A stretch of 64,000 bases of DNA, taken from NCBI RefSeq assembly GCF_000516985.1, contig NW_006917092.1, positions 3,364,619-3,428,618 on the forward strand, given 5' to 3'. Position 1 is the stretch's first letter. Each line of letters starts with the position of its first letter. Source of the DNA: Pestalotiopsis fici W106-1. Lineage: Eukaryota; Ascomycota; Sordariomycetes; Amphisphaeriales; Sporocadaceae. Of this stretch, positions 22,187 to 30,937 are shown piece by piece. A model generated the notes under the pieces. The model saw nothing but the letters and a program-made list of their open reading frames with translations, was not told the DNA's origin and did not search any database. The translations under genes were made by a program, and so were the position numbers.

Positions 22187-22876
22187 TTCCAGTCATCAGG
22201 CTCCGCGAAGCGGTGGTCTGCATGAAATACCCCCGCTACACCCCGAGCTAACGGGTGCTGCCGCGGCCACATCCCCGCTATGCAGTGAAGATTTTTGGGG
22301 ACTTAACACCGATGAGCTGGGCTGGTTGGGGGTGACTCAATTGACATTGGCATCGTTAAACCTTTTATTAGAGAGTGTGGGGTATTCTTCAGCCAGGGGC
22401 TGGGCTGTAAAAGGAGGAAGGTAGAAGGCACAAAATACGAGAAGACTGATACTAGATTCTTTTTTTCAGGTGCGCTTCCTACATATATGTATAGAAAGTA
22501 GTAGTATACTATATGTGTTAGTCTTTTGAAAGATTCAAGTGACACACCGATAGCCACCGACTGGAATATAGTGATGGATTATTTCAACATAACCACTAGT
22601 GTAGGATAGGTGCCTGGTAGGCACTAGGTATGATACGCTACAGGCGTTATTGCAGGACAGGAGTGTTTTAGCATCCCAAATCGACATGGACGGGAAGCGA
22701 ATCTGTATAGAGTAGATTCCTCCAAAATCTTCAACACTGCAGATATATACTTTACACATCACGTTATCGCTGATTATTATAGCCATTTTAAATCATTGAG
22801 AGATCATTAGCCAGAGATGTGTTATATGGGCATAGTCATAGGCGCATGCACTTAATATACTGGCGAGGGTCCAAAA
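22187..22876. other. Intergenic, AT-rich, no gene seen
   Basis: About 0.7 kb between the peptidase start and the hairpin/tRNA region. Short spurious frames only. Confidence 0.5.
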
Positions 22877-22908
22877 CACTTCTTGGCCCTAAAAAGGGCC
22901 AAAAAGTG
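22877..22908. repeat. Strong inverted repeat / hairpin
   Basis: A 14-nt arm CACTTCTTGGCCCT, a 4-nt AAAA loop and a 14-nt arm AGGGCCAAAAAGTG. The arms pair with a single C/A mismatch, and the inner 8 bp are perfect. It lies 35 bp beyond the mature 3' end of the tRNA-Glu gene. The right arm carries TTTTT on the minus strand (22901-22905), the first clear RNA polymerase III terminator after the tRNA. It could be a mobile-element terminus. Confidence 0.75.
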
Positions 22909-22943
22909 AGGGACAACAAATCACTGTTGCAGTCTTTGGACAA

Positions 22944-23023
22944 CTCCGACACGGGGAATCGAACCCCGGGCATGACGGTTCAGTAATGAGAGCGTCATAT
23001 GTTAGCCACTACACCATATCGGA
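22944..23023 (-). tRNA. tRNA-Glu (anticodon CTC) with 8-nt intron
   Basis: Complete cloverleaf on the minus strand. The acceptor stem TCCGATA pairs with TGTCGGA (one T-G pair), the D arm is GTGTAGTGGCTAACAT, the anticodon stem is TGACG/CGTCA and the T arm is CGGGG-TTCGATT-CCCCG, with discriminator G at 22944. The anticodon CTC is at 22990-22988, after C32 and T33. Eight extra nucleotides, TTACTGAA (22986-22979), sit between positions 37 and 38, the canonical site of nuclear tRNA introns. Removing them leaves a 72-nt tRNA matching the known fungal tRNA-Glu layout. The internal B box (GGTTCGATTCC) is intact. Confidence 0.93.
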
Positions 23024-23475
23024 CTATTGCTTGGTCTGGTCGTCACCTACATCAGTACTTGACGGCAGCTACAATGGGCTCCACGAGAAATCGTTTTGAT
23101 TGAGTAAAGCATTGATCGCCTTGTGTGGTTAATCTAGCTCGGAGCTCCCGAGGACATGTACGTCGGAGGTAATAAAAAGTTCTACCAAAAGGACGAGCCT
23201 CACTTTATATGTCATGAATAGTCTATCATTGCATAAGGCGTTTTACTACAATAATTTGCCAATCATTTAGTAACATTAAACATTATTATTTTTCAACACA
23301 ACTACCCATAAGGGGAGTAGAACAACAGATCTGCAAGCGCTATAGCTATAGGCTAGCCGCTATAGCATGTTCAAGGGTTCGCAGACGATAAGATTCCAAG
23401 TCCGCAACGAAGCAGAGCGAACCACGTAGTTCTTTGCATAGTCTCCAAGTTTCTACTCGATGTAAGTAAATACAA
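23024..23475. other. AT-rich intergenic with GCTATAGC palindromes
   Basis: No gene seen. At about 23337-23367 there are overlapping inverted copies of GCTATAGC (GCGCTATAGCTATAGGC and GCCGCTATAGC). They resemble remnants of a DNA-transposon end, but no transposase remains. Confidence 0.4.
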
Positions 23476-24744
23476 TTATGCAATCGAAGAAGTATTGCCA
23501 CCAATATGATTGTTCAGTCCAGGCGACAAGAGCCTGAGCCTTGAGGCCTGTTGAGCCGTGCTTGTACAGCCAGTGGCCGGAGCGCAGACTGCCGGCGAAC
23601 CGCAAAAGATCGCGGGCCCCGTCACACAAAACTGGTCTATCGGGCAATCGGAGTCCGAATTACACGGGGAGCCACAGGGAGCTGGAGGATTGCAAAAAGC
23701 GTTTCCTGAGACGTCTTCATCACAATAACATGAACTACTACACCCGCCTTCTCCCATCTCTCCCGTTCCGGCTGACGCGGCATCGCAGGGTGGCGGAGGT
23801 GTAAACGTGGCTGCAGAGATCTGATCAGTAATGCTCGGGTTGCTGGAAATCATAACTGGTTGCTGACTTGGACAGGTGCTTTACTTACCCGTCTCAACCG
23901 AAGTGACGGTTGTAGTCGCTACTGTTGTTTCCGTTGATGTTGCAAATGTCGTAAAATCGGCCGAGTTCGTGACGGTAATGGTTGAGGTGATCGTCACTGT
24001 CTCGGTCGCTGTTATAGTATCAGATGCCGTGACGGAGACGATTGCAGTCGCAGTCACGTCTTGAGTCGAACTAGGAGTAGTAGTCGCAGTTTCCGTTGCT
24101 GTGCTGGTCTCTGTTTTTGTCTCTGTCTTGGGATGAGCGAATAGCCAGCAGTGGCAAGCCTGGCCGATTAGACAAGTCTTCTGTGAGAGGAAATCGTCCA
24201 AGAATTCGGAGTGCCCATCCAAATCGAACCGCTTCGCTGCCCCTGCTGCCGTCACTCTAGTGGAAGACGTGACTGTGTCTGTCTCCGTTGATATGGCTGT
24301 CACTTGGGCTGTCGCGGTTATAACATTGGTGCTGGTAGTAAATGCCGTTGCAAAGATGGTCACTGTAATTGTCGTGCCCGTCACCCTATAACGAGAATAA
24401 GAACACGTAGAGCATGGAGTCGGTTGAACTTACGTAGTAGAGATTGTGCTCACTGTAGTACTCAAAGTCTCCGTCGTGACAGTGTTGAACACATCTTGGG
24501 TCGGAGCAGTCAGAGTCTGTGTTGTTGTGACAGTCACAGTTTCCACTGGAAAGTTAGAAGAGCACCATGTTTGAGCGACAGGGTAGGCTCCAATGCTCGA
24601 TGACCATGAAGCTGCACTTCCCGTACAGTACTTGGGAGGTTGACCGATGCCATGAGGATAATCATTTCGGTGGTTCGTGGGAGGCTTTAGCGAGGATACA
24701 ATGGCAGCAAAGCCGCTCAACAGCAGGACTGGGGTATGAAGCAT
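23476..24744 (-). CDS. Secreted Thr-rich wall/adhesin-like protein with Cys-rich C-terminus
   Basis: Three exons (24744-24434, 24385-23889, 23810-23476) with 48- and 78-bp introns give 380 residues. A signal peptide is evident (LHTPVLLLSGFAAIVSS). Next come a small Cys/Trp segment (~35-60) and two long Thr/Val/Ser-rich tracts with TVTVT-like repeats (likely heavily O-mannosylated, wall-spanning). Between the tracts is an insert containing KRFDLDG, a possible Kex2 site, and TCLIGQACHCW. The last ~100 residues hold about 16 cysteines in C-x(n)-DSDCPIDQFC style, like a small disulfide-knit module. There is no obvious GPI signal. A TATA element lies 80 bp upstream of the ATG. Function unknown; surface display or secretion is inferred. 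Confidence 0.8.
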
Positions 24745-24821
24745 GGCGGATTCTACTTTTTATCGTGGCAACCAGCATGTGAAATAGCCTCGAAGAGGTC
24801 TATATGTGCCCCCGGACTCCC

Positions 24822-24833
24822 TCTATATATAAG
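24822..24833 (-). promoter_or_regulatory. TATA-like element of the Thr-rich secreted protein gene
   Basis: CTTATATATAGA on the minus strand, about 80 bp upstream of the ATG at 24744. It has the spacing expected of a fungal TATA box. Confidence 0.5.
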
Positions 24834-26168
24834 AGCTTGAACAATACACTTACAAATATCACGAATCAATGCATTGATCAAAGTCGCGTAATTTCCACAA
24901 CGACTCACAATTTTTTATTGTGTAAAAGAGTGTGAAACATTAAGGTGTTCATTCGAGGTAGCTGAAAGTAATGAGACCCAAAGCCAGCGAATGTGAATTT
25001 GGACATATAATTGCTTCAAATTCCTCTAATGATCATGCATGATTGACATGACCAATGCCTTGGGTTGTCGTTTTTCTGCTTTGTTTTAGCATCATAGTTC
25101 CGCTGGACATCCTTGGGCGCATCTGGTTTTTCAAAGTTTTCATTTCTCGGAAATGTCAACATGCAGCCCCTGAAAGTTAAATTGTGCGTGTTCTCATTTC
25201 ACGTCCACATTGAGTATTGGGTGATTCAGGACAGTCCAGGGTGAATCAAGCATAAAAGATCATGTCCGATTCATTGAGCAGGTACCTTGAAAACCCGTTC
25301 TTTGCAGTGGATATTTGCTTATTCCGGTGCAGACTTTTAGTAAGATCAATCGACTGTACCTACTACCGGTCATGTGCCGTCAGCCCAGCGAGATGCCGAT
25401 GTCATGACTGTCATGTCTCTGCGACCACACAATATGGACGGCAGCACAGATTCCCGCCTTCGCTTCTCTGGTGGTCCGCCAGCATGGCTACTTTAACACG
25501 ATCGGAAGAGGCTTGATGGACGGTGCCTAATAGTGTTGGGGTTCAGAAGCGTAATACGGAGCAATTGACGCCGGAATCTCGTCTCGGCTGATCGCTGGAA
25601 TCTTACACAGTGTCTAAATGCTCTATCCCGCAGCTACGAATATGTAATGATTTATATCGCTCATATTCATCCAAACTGCTGTTCCTCTATGTGAAAGCAT
25701 AGAAGGACCAATGCAAAGAGAGCCAACATCTGCGTTCGGATGTACATTGCTCAATATTGTTAGCGACGCATTGGGTAGCACTGTTTGAATTACCTTGGGG
25801 GCGAATTTAGTCCATTGCACCTAACTAAATTCAGCATTTTAAAGCTACTGTAAATACTCTGTACAGAGCAGGTCTTCCAAGCAAACAAAACAGGAGAGCT
25901 CCTCTTTCTTACTATTCCCTCCCTCTCTCAGCACCTTCAGTAAACGAAGAAAAAAGAGACCGGCAAATTTGAATACTTATATACAGATTCTGGGAATATT
26001 TCGATTGTGTTCCGTTTTTTACCCGACCCGTGCGAGTGGTGTTGACTGCTACTGTGCCATTCAGCATCACCCCGCACGCCTCAAATCACCGCCACGTCAT
26101 TTTGTGCTCGTAAATCGTCTAGTATTTCTCAGATTTGTTGAAGCAAACCAGCAAAAGGAACTGCTACA
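24834..26168. other. Intergenic, no gene seen
   Basis: About 1.3 kb between two divergently transcribed genes. No frame with recognisable features. A CT-rich tract at about 25903-25935, 5' to the next gene, resembles the pyrimidine-rich leader common before fungal transcription starts. Confidence 0.45.
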
Positions 26169-26996
26169 ATGGCACTGCAATCTGGTGGCAGTCTTGACCC
26201 TCCTCCATACAGCGCGCGAGCTGGGAACCCCGTCGAAGAAGCCGTGGACCACTTGATCCTGGTTCTGGAGGGGCGGTCCATCTACCCCGAGTCAGCGGCT
26301 AACCCTCCACTGTATACACTATCCCATGAGATCGCTGGACTGCCAGAGTCGGCCTCCCTGGTCAAATTGGAGCGACTCGACAGAATGGTTCGAAGTTCCC
26401 CAGATGGCGCACCTCGAACCACATGTCGAACCAAACATATTTATAATTTGCAACATTTGCTCCCTGTCATGTCCCCCAAATTCGCTTTCTCCCTCACGGC
26501 CATGTCCCGAAAAGCATTTGCGCGCAAAGTCGGCTTCAGAAAGTCTGCACGTTTGGGACAGGAGTTCAAGGCGGTGACGATAATGTCAATTCCTGGAGAC
26601 AACCTTCCCAAGGGTTACAAGGCACTCAGGTCGTCTGATAAGGAATTGGAGCAAATCTTTGCAGTCAGGCGGCGCAAGGACACTTTGGAGTGGCTTGGAC
26701 TCGATAAACTACTGCTTGCAATGGAAGACGAACAAGACGGCCAACAGCGCTTACTCGTTATGTCGGCTCTCTCCAGGGAGATGATGGATATATTGGTCGC
26801 ATGTTGGTGTTTGAGGATCTGGCAGACTAGTATTTCCAAGCGAAAAGAAGGCCGACCTTGGATCAAAAGTATTTGCTTTCATAAGAATCTCTTCTTCGCT
26901 CGCTCTCCGAGCCGATTAGCCACTAACAAGTCGCAGTCAATTCCCGTGTACGGAAATCCAGAGAGGTACTACCGAGATACTGGTGAGGTAAGTGAC
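26169..26996 (+). CDS. Conserved-looking fungal protein of unknown function
   Basis: Long frame starting MALQSGGSLDPPPYSARAG. I prefer a two-exon model (26169-26868 and 26937-26996) with a 68-bp intron (GTATTT, branch CACTAAC, GCAG). It ends WIKINSRVRKSREVLPRYW and gives 253 residues; read straight through, the frame would end at 27029. Features: a PPPYS start, PLYTLSHEIAGLPESASLVKLERLD (PxYxLSxxI/VxLER pattern), a very basic middle (AMSRKAFARKVGFRKSARL) and an amphipathic, Trp-containing C-terminal segment near ACWCLRIWQTS. The pattern resembles a widespread uncharacterised ascomycete family, but no function can be assigned. No signal peptide. Confidence 0.65.
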
Positions 26997-27578
26997 AGGT
27001 CTGATTTTCAACAGGATGAACCGGTATGATCGCAAACTAAGCTATAGGCGAACTATTCCGAATAGCTTGCGGGGATACTGGTTCTCTATGTTACATAATC
27101 GATATTTGCAACGAACGAGAAATGAATAATGAACCACTCACGATTATAATGTCAAATCTGCTCAGGCCTGTGACAAAATTGGTTGCCGTCGATGCAACTC
27201 AATTGTGGAGGCAATCTGGATGGTGTTGGTCGGCGCAAAGCCAGGAACGACGCTGTAATCCCGCATTTTGATGCCATTGATACCGCATGTTCGTATTCGA
27301 AACGACTTGGGTCTGTAATGAGAAGAAGACGACTATGAAGAAAAGTCTGTGAACAGTCCGCAGTCGTTCAGTTCCAATGGGCCAGCAAGGCTTCATACAC
27401 CCAGACCCAACAAACAGCCATTGATTTTCAACATCAGCACCTATAGTCAAGCATTTCCTACGATATAGTTTACTCCTTTCTGATCTCCTACAATGTTATC
27501 GCACGAGTAATGTTCGTCGCGTAGATATAATTTCTAAGATAACGAGGCCAATCGAGACAAGTGCGTTAAGTCGAGTTA
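26997..27578. other. Intergenic between convergent genes, no gene seen
   Basis: About 0.6 kb, presumably 3' untranslated sequence of both neighbours. The CAATTGTG..CACAATTT motifs are too short and scattered to call a repeat. Confidence 0.45.
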
Positions 27579-28355
27579 TTACGATTGACGGCAGGACCCA
27601 TCATGTTTGTCACTGCGATGCTGGCTCTTTCCGTGATAATTCCTCCTGAAATCTTTTGTGTGGTGATTCTGGACCCTTGCGGAACGGCTGTAACGCTCGT
27701 GGGCTCGTCGATTATCGCTCACCGCGTTGTGTTGAGTTGATCCATAGTGAGTATGAATCGAACCTTCTGCGACATGCTCCGTAGTTTCTTGGGTATAATC
27801 TGGGTGGCCAAGAGTTGGATTCTCGGCACTGTACATTGAACTGTCGGCTTCATGTATCAGTGCTTGGGAAGCATGTGCCGGAATGCCATAACCCTGCTCA
27901 GCAGACAAATCGCTGGGATTGTACATTGAAGCTTCTCCATTCTCTGCTGCACCATCGAGTTCATAGTCTGGGCCATAAGCCGGACCATAAGAGACATTGT
28001 CCGGGGCATTAGATGGTGAAGCAAACGCCGGGGCGCTAACAGCACCCTGATGACTGTATGTCGAACTGCTCACAACAACAGGTATAGAGCTTTCGGGACC
28101 ACAAGTCGACGTATAAAGCGAATGATCCGGAGCATACATAGTACTACTGGTGGCAGGCAGTGAGCTTGTCGTGGGATACGCCGGGACAAAAGTCTGACTA
28201 TTAGCAGCACCATGTGTCAAACGATTGGCAACAAGCACCGAACTTCCAAAAACATAGTCCCTGCCTTGGGCTTGTGTTTGTTGCTCTATGATGGCGTAAC
28301 TGTCCTTGGCTTGCACTCTACCCAGAGCTTCCAAAAAACATGCATCTTCTGGTTT
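27579..28355 (-). pseudogene. Low-complexity C-terminal extension in frame with the SprT-like gene, behind a single TAG
   Basis: 258 open codons directly after the TAG at 28358-28356, in the same frame as the SprT-like protein, starting KPEDACFLEALGRVQAKDSY. There is no convincing ATG of its own near the start. It is rich in Ser, Tyr, Pro, Ala and His, with loosely repeated Tyr motifs (SSTMYAPDHSLYTST, YGPAYGPDYELDG, SSMYSAENPTLGHPDY), and ends in a basic, His/Arg-rich tail. This looks like a disordered extension of the upstream protein. It may be reached by stop-codon readthrough or by a weak intron (for example GTTAGA..GAG across the TAG), or it may be cut off by a nonsense mutation. It could also be a separate gene with an unseen start. 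Confidence 0.5.
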
Positions 28356-29021
28356 CTAACTAAGAAGTGTATGTAAGATGAAAAGTGTCAGTCGGCACCA
28401 TTCTGGCGAGTGGTTCCCTCTCGGATGGCCATCCGGCATGTTTGTCATTGTAAAATCCCGGGGGAATACGAACAAAAATGCATGCGCCATCTCATGGGCA
28501 AGTGTTGCAACGTACTTTCCAAGCTGCCTGTCATCTGCCACGTAGACCCGTATGCACATTTGCTGCGGAATGAAGGCACCTCGTCGGTGGTCGCTTTCGT
28601 GTTTTCTCTGCACTCGAAGGTGAACAAGGCGTCGTCCATTGCTTCGGACTTGATCACCCTGTAGCAACCCGAAGAAAAAGGCCTGGTCCAACTGCGAGAA
28701 GACGTATTTGAGTTGTCCCTCGATTGCCTCAAATGATTGTGCCGCGCTTGGCATGAATCCAATCCGATTCTTGAATGTTTGCACTTCATCGTCATGAGAA
28801 GATACAGCAGCACAGTGACCGAAGATCAACTCGTTGATCTCCTTCTTTGTGTATGGATTCGTTTTCGGAGAAGTCCTAATGCTGCGTGTGAAGGCGTCGG
28901 TTCCAGGGGAAAAGTTCCAGGCAATGCCTTGGAGAACATTGATCATGCCAATGGCTTTCTCAGCTGCAATGTCTTGTTCTGTTGCGATCACTTTGCCTTT
29001 TCTTCCTCGGGTCGACGACAT
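28356..29021 (-). CDS. SprT-like zinc metalloprotease domain protein
   Basis: 221 residues from ATG to a TAG at 28358-28356. The metalloprotease core is clear: LAHEMAHAFL (HExxH with His176, Glu177, His180), then a downstream His204 in GNHSPEW as probable third zinc ligand, matching the HExxH...GHG-W layout of SprT/Spartan proteases. The region before it (FIPQQMCIRVYVADDRQLGKYVAT) is the expected strand and helix. Family members include DNA-protein crosslink proteases. Many filamentous fungi carry extra SprT-like genes of unknown role, and this shorter form fits that group. The frame continues beyond the stop for 258 codons, so the native protein may be about 480 residues. Confidence 0.78.
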   Translation of the reverse strand: MSSTRGRKGKVIATEQDIAAEKAIGMINVLQGIAWNFSPGTDAFTRSIRTSPKTNPYTKKEINELIFGHCAAVSSHDDEVQTFKNRIGFMPSAAQSFEAIEGQLKYVFSQLDQAFFFGLLQGDQVRSNGRRLVHLRVQRKHESDHRRGAFIPQQMCIRVYVADDRQLGKYVATLAHEMAHAFLFVFPRDFTMTNMPDGHPRGNHSPEWCRLTLFILHTLLS

Positions 29022-29646
29022 CTTGGGAAGCAGAAAAGAATGAGAGGTATATGACTAAGGAAACAATATGAAGGTCCCGCCTGCAGTAGCGAATATGGAG
29101 CTTAGTTCTGAGAATTGATCAAGCCCGGCTTTTATAATAGAACTGGCATGCTATCTACGCCTATGGACCTCATGCACCAAGACTCGACCAACTGCTCTAG
29201 AGCTTTGTGATATTGTCATTGTACGTGAGTAGGTGCTGATCATTCAGTACATAGATAATTGACTCTCGCCAGACACCGCCTGATTGGCTTAACGTCCCTT
29301 CCATCACAGGCACGGATTAAATGGTACTAGTTAGCAATATGTGATGCACTTCCGAAAGAGGTGCTGTTCAATGCAACTCTCATCTGATCTCACAATTTGT
29401 AGGTGCGGACTGACTTCTAGCTACATCAATTCCAGCATGCCCGTCTAACTCAATCCAATTGTGCTTAACTGCGCCTCCTGATGACGACGGCAATGTCTGC
29501 TGGTTACCAACATGGTGCTGATTGTAGTCATTACCATCCTCTTCATGCGAATCACGACTCCGAACAATTCCGAACAACGCTGTCGTCTGTAAAAGCACAA
29601 CCGTATTTGATGGAAACTAGTGAGATACAACCACAGAAAGCCGCAG
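29022..29646. other. Intergenic, no gene seen
   Basis: About 0.6 kb. Short frames on the minus strand at 29380-29774 overlap the 3' end of the next gene in another frame and look spurious. Confidence 0.45.
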
Positions 29647-30552
29647 CTAAGATTCAATAAGTAGAGCATGCCACGGAAAGTCCTCCGAGTCGAAATTGGA
29701 ATTGGCCAAGCACTCTGGATTGCCCATCTGGCTGCACCCATCCAGAGCAACTGGTTCATCACGTTCGCCGACAAGACGTCTTACCAGCCTGCGAGCGTCG
29801 AGGGCAAAGCTCACGACGGGCTTGACGCGAACGTGCATGAGAAAGGGCGCTTCGGGTCGCCAGCGCAGCATCACTAGCGTGCGCAGGTCGCGCACGATGC
29901 CCTCTTTGCTAACGTGATTTTCTTCCACGTCCCATGTCACACCGTTGGCCCCGTCATCATGGTCGTCGTCTTGGTAGAATCCGCCGTGCACCCGGCCCCG
30001 GCCCTCTTCTGTCCGGGCCCAACCTGCCGACCGCTTAAACGAGAAGCCCATTGAGACATAGGGTACCTCGACTTTGAAGGGAACTTCGAGCTCAAAGAGA
30101 CGGTTCACCTTGCGTTCTGTTGGCGCATTGTCGCTCAATTGCTTTGGCGCAAAGTTGACCACCTCGGGGTCATCAGGCGACGACGATGCCCTGTCCTCGG
30201 AACCATGTGGCTCAGATGCTCCCTGCGGCGCCTTTTCAAAACGAACCTCGATATAGGCCGACGTGAAGCGGTTGTTGGACCGCGTCGGGAACCTGAATGA
30301 GAAATCAACGACTACGAGGCACGCGGGCTTTTCCTGGTACGACCCATACTGCACGTGTCGCACATATGCGCTGTAGCCCGTGCGACCCAGCGTTTCGTGT
30401 GTAGCCAGCTGTCGGTTTACCCGGCCCTGATTGCGAATGGCGAGTTGGGTGTCCGGTTTGTCAAATTTAAATGAATCTTCGAATCCCAAGCCCGACTGTG
30501 GCTCCCGGTGTTGTTCTTGGACGGGGACATTGTCCTCCTTGCTGTCCTCCAT
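29647..30552 (-). CDS. Beta-strand-rich fungal protein of unknown function, head-to-head with CHAT protease
   Basis: Single-exon 301-residue protein without signal peptide or transmembrane helix. Alternating hydrophobic/polar stretches predict many beta strands: PACLVVVDFSFRFPTRSNNR, FTSAYIEVRFEKA, LFELEVPFKVEVPYVSMGFS and MHVRVKPVVSFALDA. A conserved-looking core reads GVTWDVEENHVSKEGIVRDL then LVMLRWRPEAPF. A low-complexity acidic and Ser-rich loop (~113-140) and an acidic DDDHDD loop (~205) interrupt it. The layout recalls an uncharacterised fungal family with a WxLxENxxxKxGI core; no enzyme motif is visible. It starts 385 bp from the divergent TPR-CHAT protease. Being its substrate, partner or effector is inference from position only. 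Confidence 0.75.
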   Translation of the reverse strand: MEDSKEDNVPVQEQHREPQSGLGFEDSFKFDKPDTQLAIRNQGRVNRQLATHETLGRTGYSAYVRHVQYGSYQEKPACLVVVDFSFRFPTRSNNRFTSAYIEVRFEKAPQGASEPHGSEDRASSSPDDPEVVNFAPKQLSDNAPTERKVNRLFELEVPFKVEVPYVSMGFSFKRSAGWARTEEGRGRVHGGFYQDDDHDDGANGVTWDVEENHVSKEGIVRDLRTLVMLRWRPEAPFLMHVRVKPVVSFALDARRLVRRLVGERDEPVALDGCSQMGNPECLANSNFDSEDFPWHALLIES

Positions 30553-30937
30553 AACGCGGACTGATCATGGAACAGTGCGGGGCAACGGTGACTTTGAGAA
30601 GAGCTGACTGCACTGGTGCCCATTAGAAAATACTCGACCCCTGTAGAGAGGGGAAGAAGCGTGGGGTGAGCTGAAAAGTTTCAACCAGGAAGAACAATGT
30701 GAGAGAGGCTGCCGGGTGCCCAATTGCCAAGGATTGTGGCTTGGCCGGCTCATCAGGCAGCGAGAGGAAAAAGAAAAGAATGTCTTTTCTCTAGCTCTCT
30801 TCTTGTGACAAATAAACGTTTGGTTCGTGGCCGATTAACCAGCTGTTGCGATGCTGTCCTTGCATTCATCTAGCTAATATCTGGTTCCACACGCAGGTGA
30901 CTGATTGTGGTAAAGCTTCGGCGCACTCATCTTCGAT
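30553..30937. promoter_or_regulatory. Shared divergent promoter region (beta-rich protein / TPR-CHAT)
   Basis: 385 bp separate the two start codons, with no other frame between. Co-regulation of the pair is plausible. A pyrimidine-rich tract (TGTCTTTTCTCTAGCTCTC, 30781-30799) lies on the plus strand before the CHAT start. No specific operator was recognised. Confidence 0.45.

Noticed and set aside
8328..24744. Secondary-metabolite biosynthetic cluster
   Set aside because: Tailoring-type enzymes and regulators are present, but no polyketide synthase, peptide synthetase, terpene cyclase or precursor-peptide gene was found in the window.
24386..24744. CRISPR-like or tandem DNA repeat in the Thr-rich gene
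   Set aside because: The repetition is at protein level (Thr/Val codons) with variable DNA; no regular repeat-spacer structure.
28334..28336. TTG as independent start of the extension behind the SprT gene
   Set aside because: The frame is continuous back to the TAG and shares register with the SprT frame, so an independent non-ATG start is less likely than readthrough, splicing or mutation.
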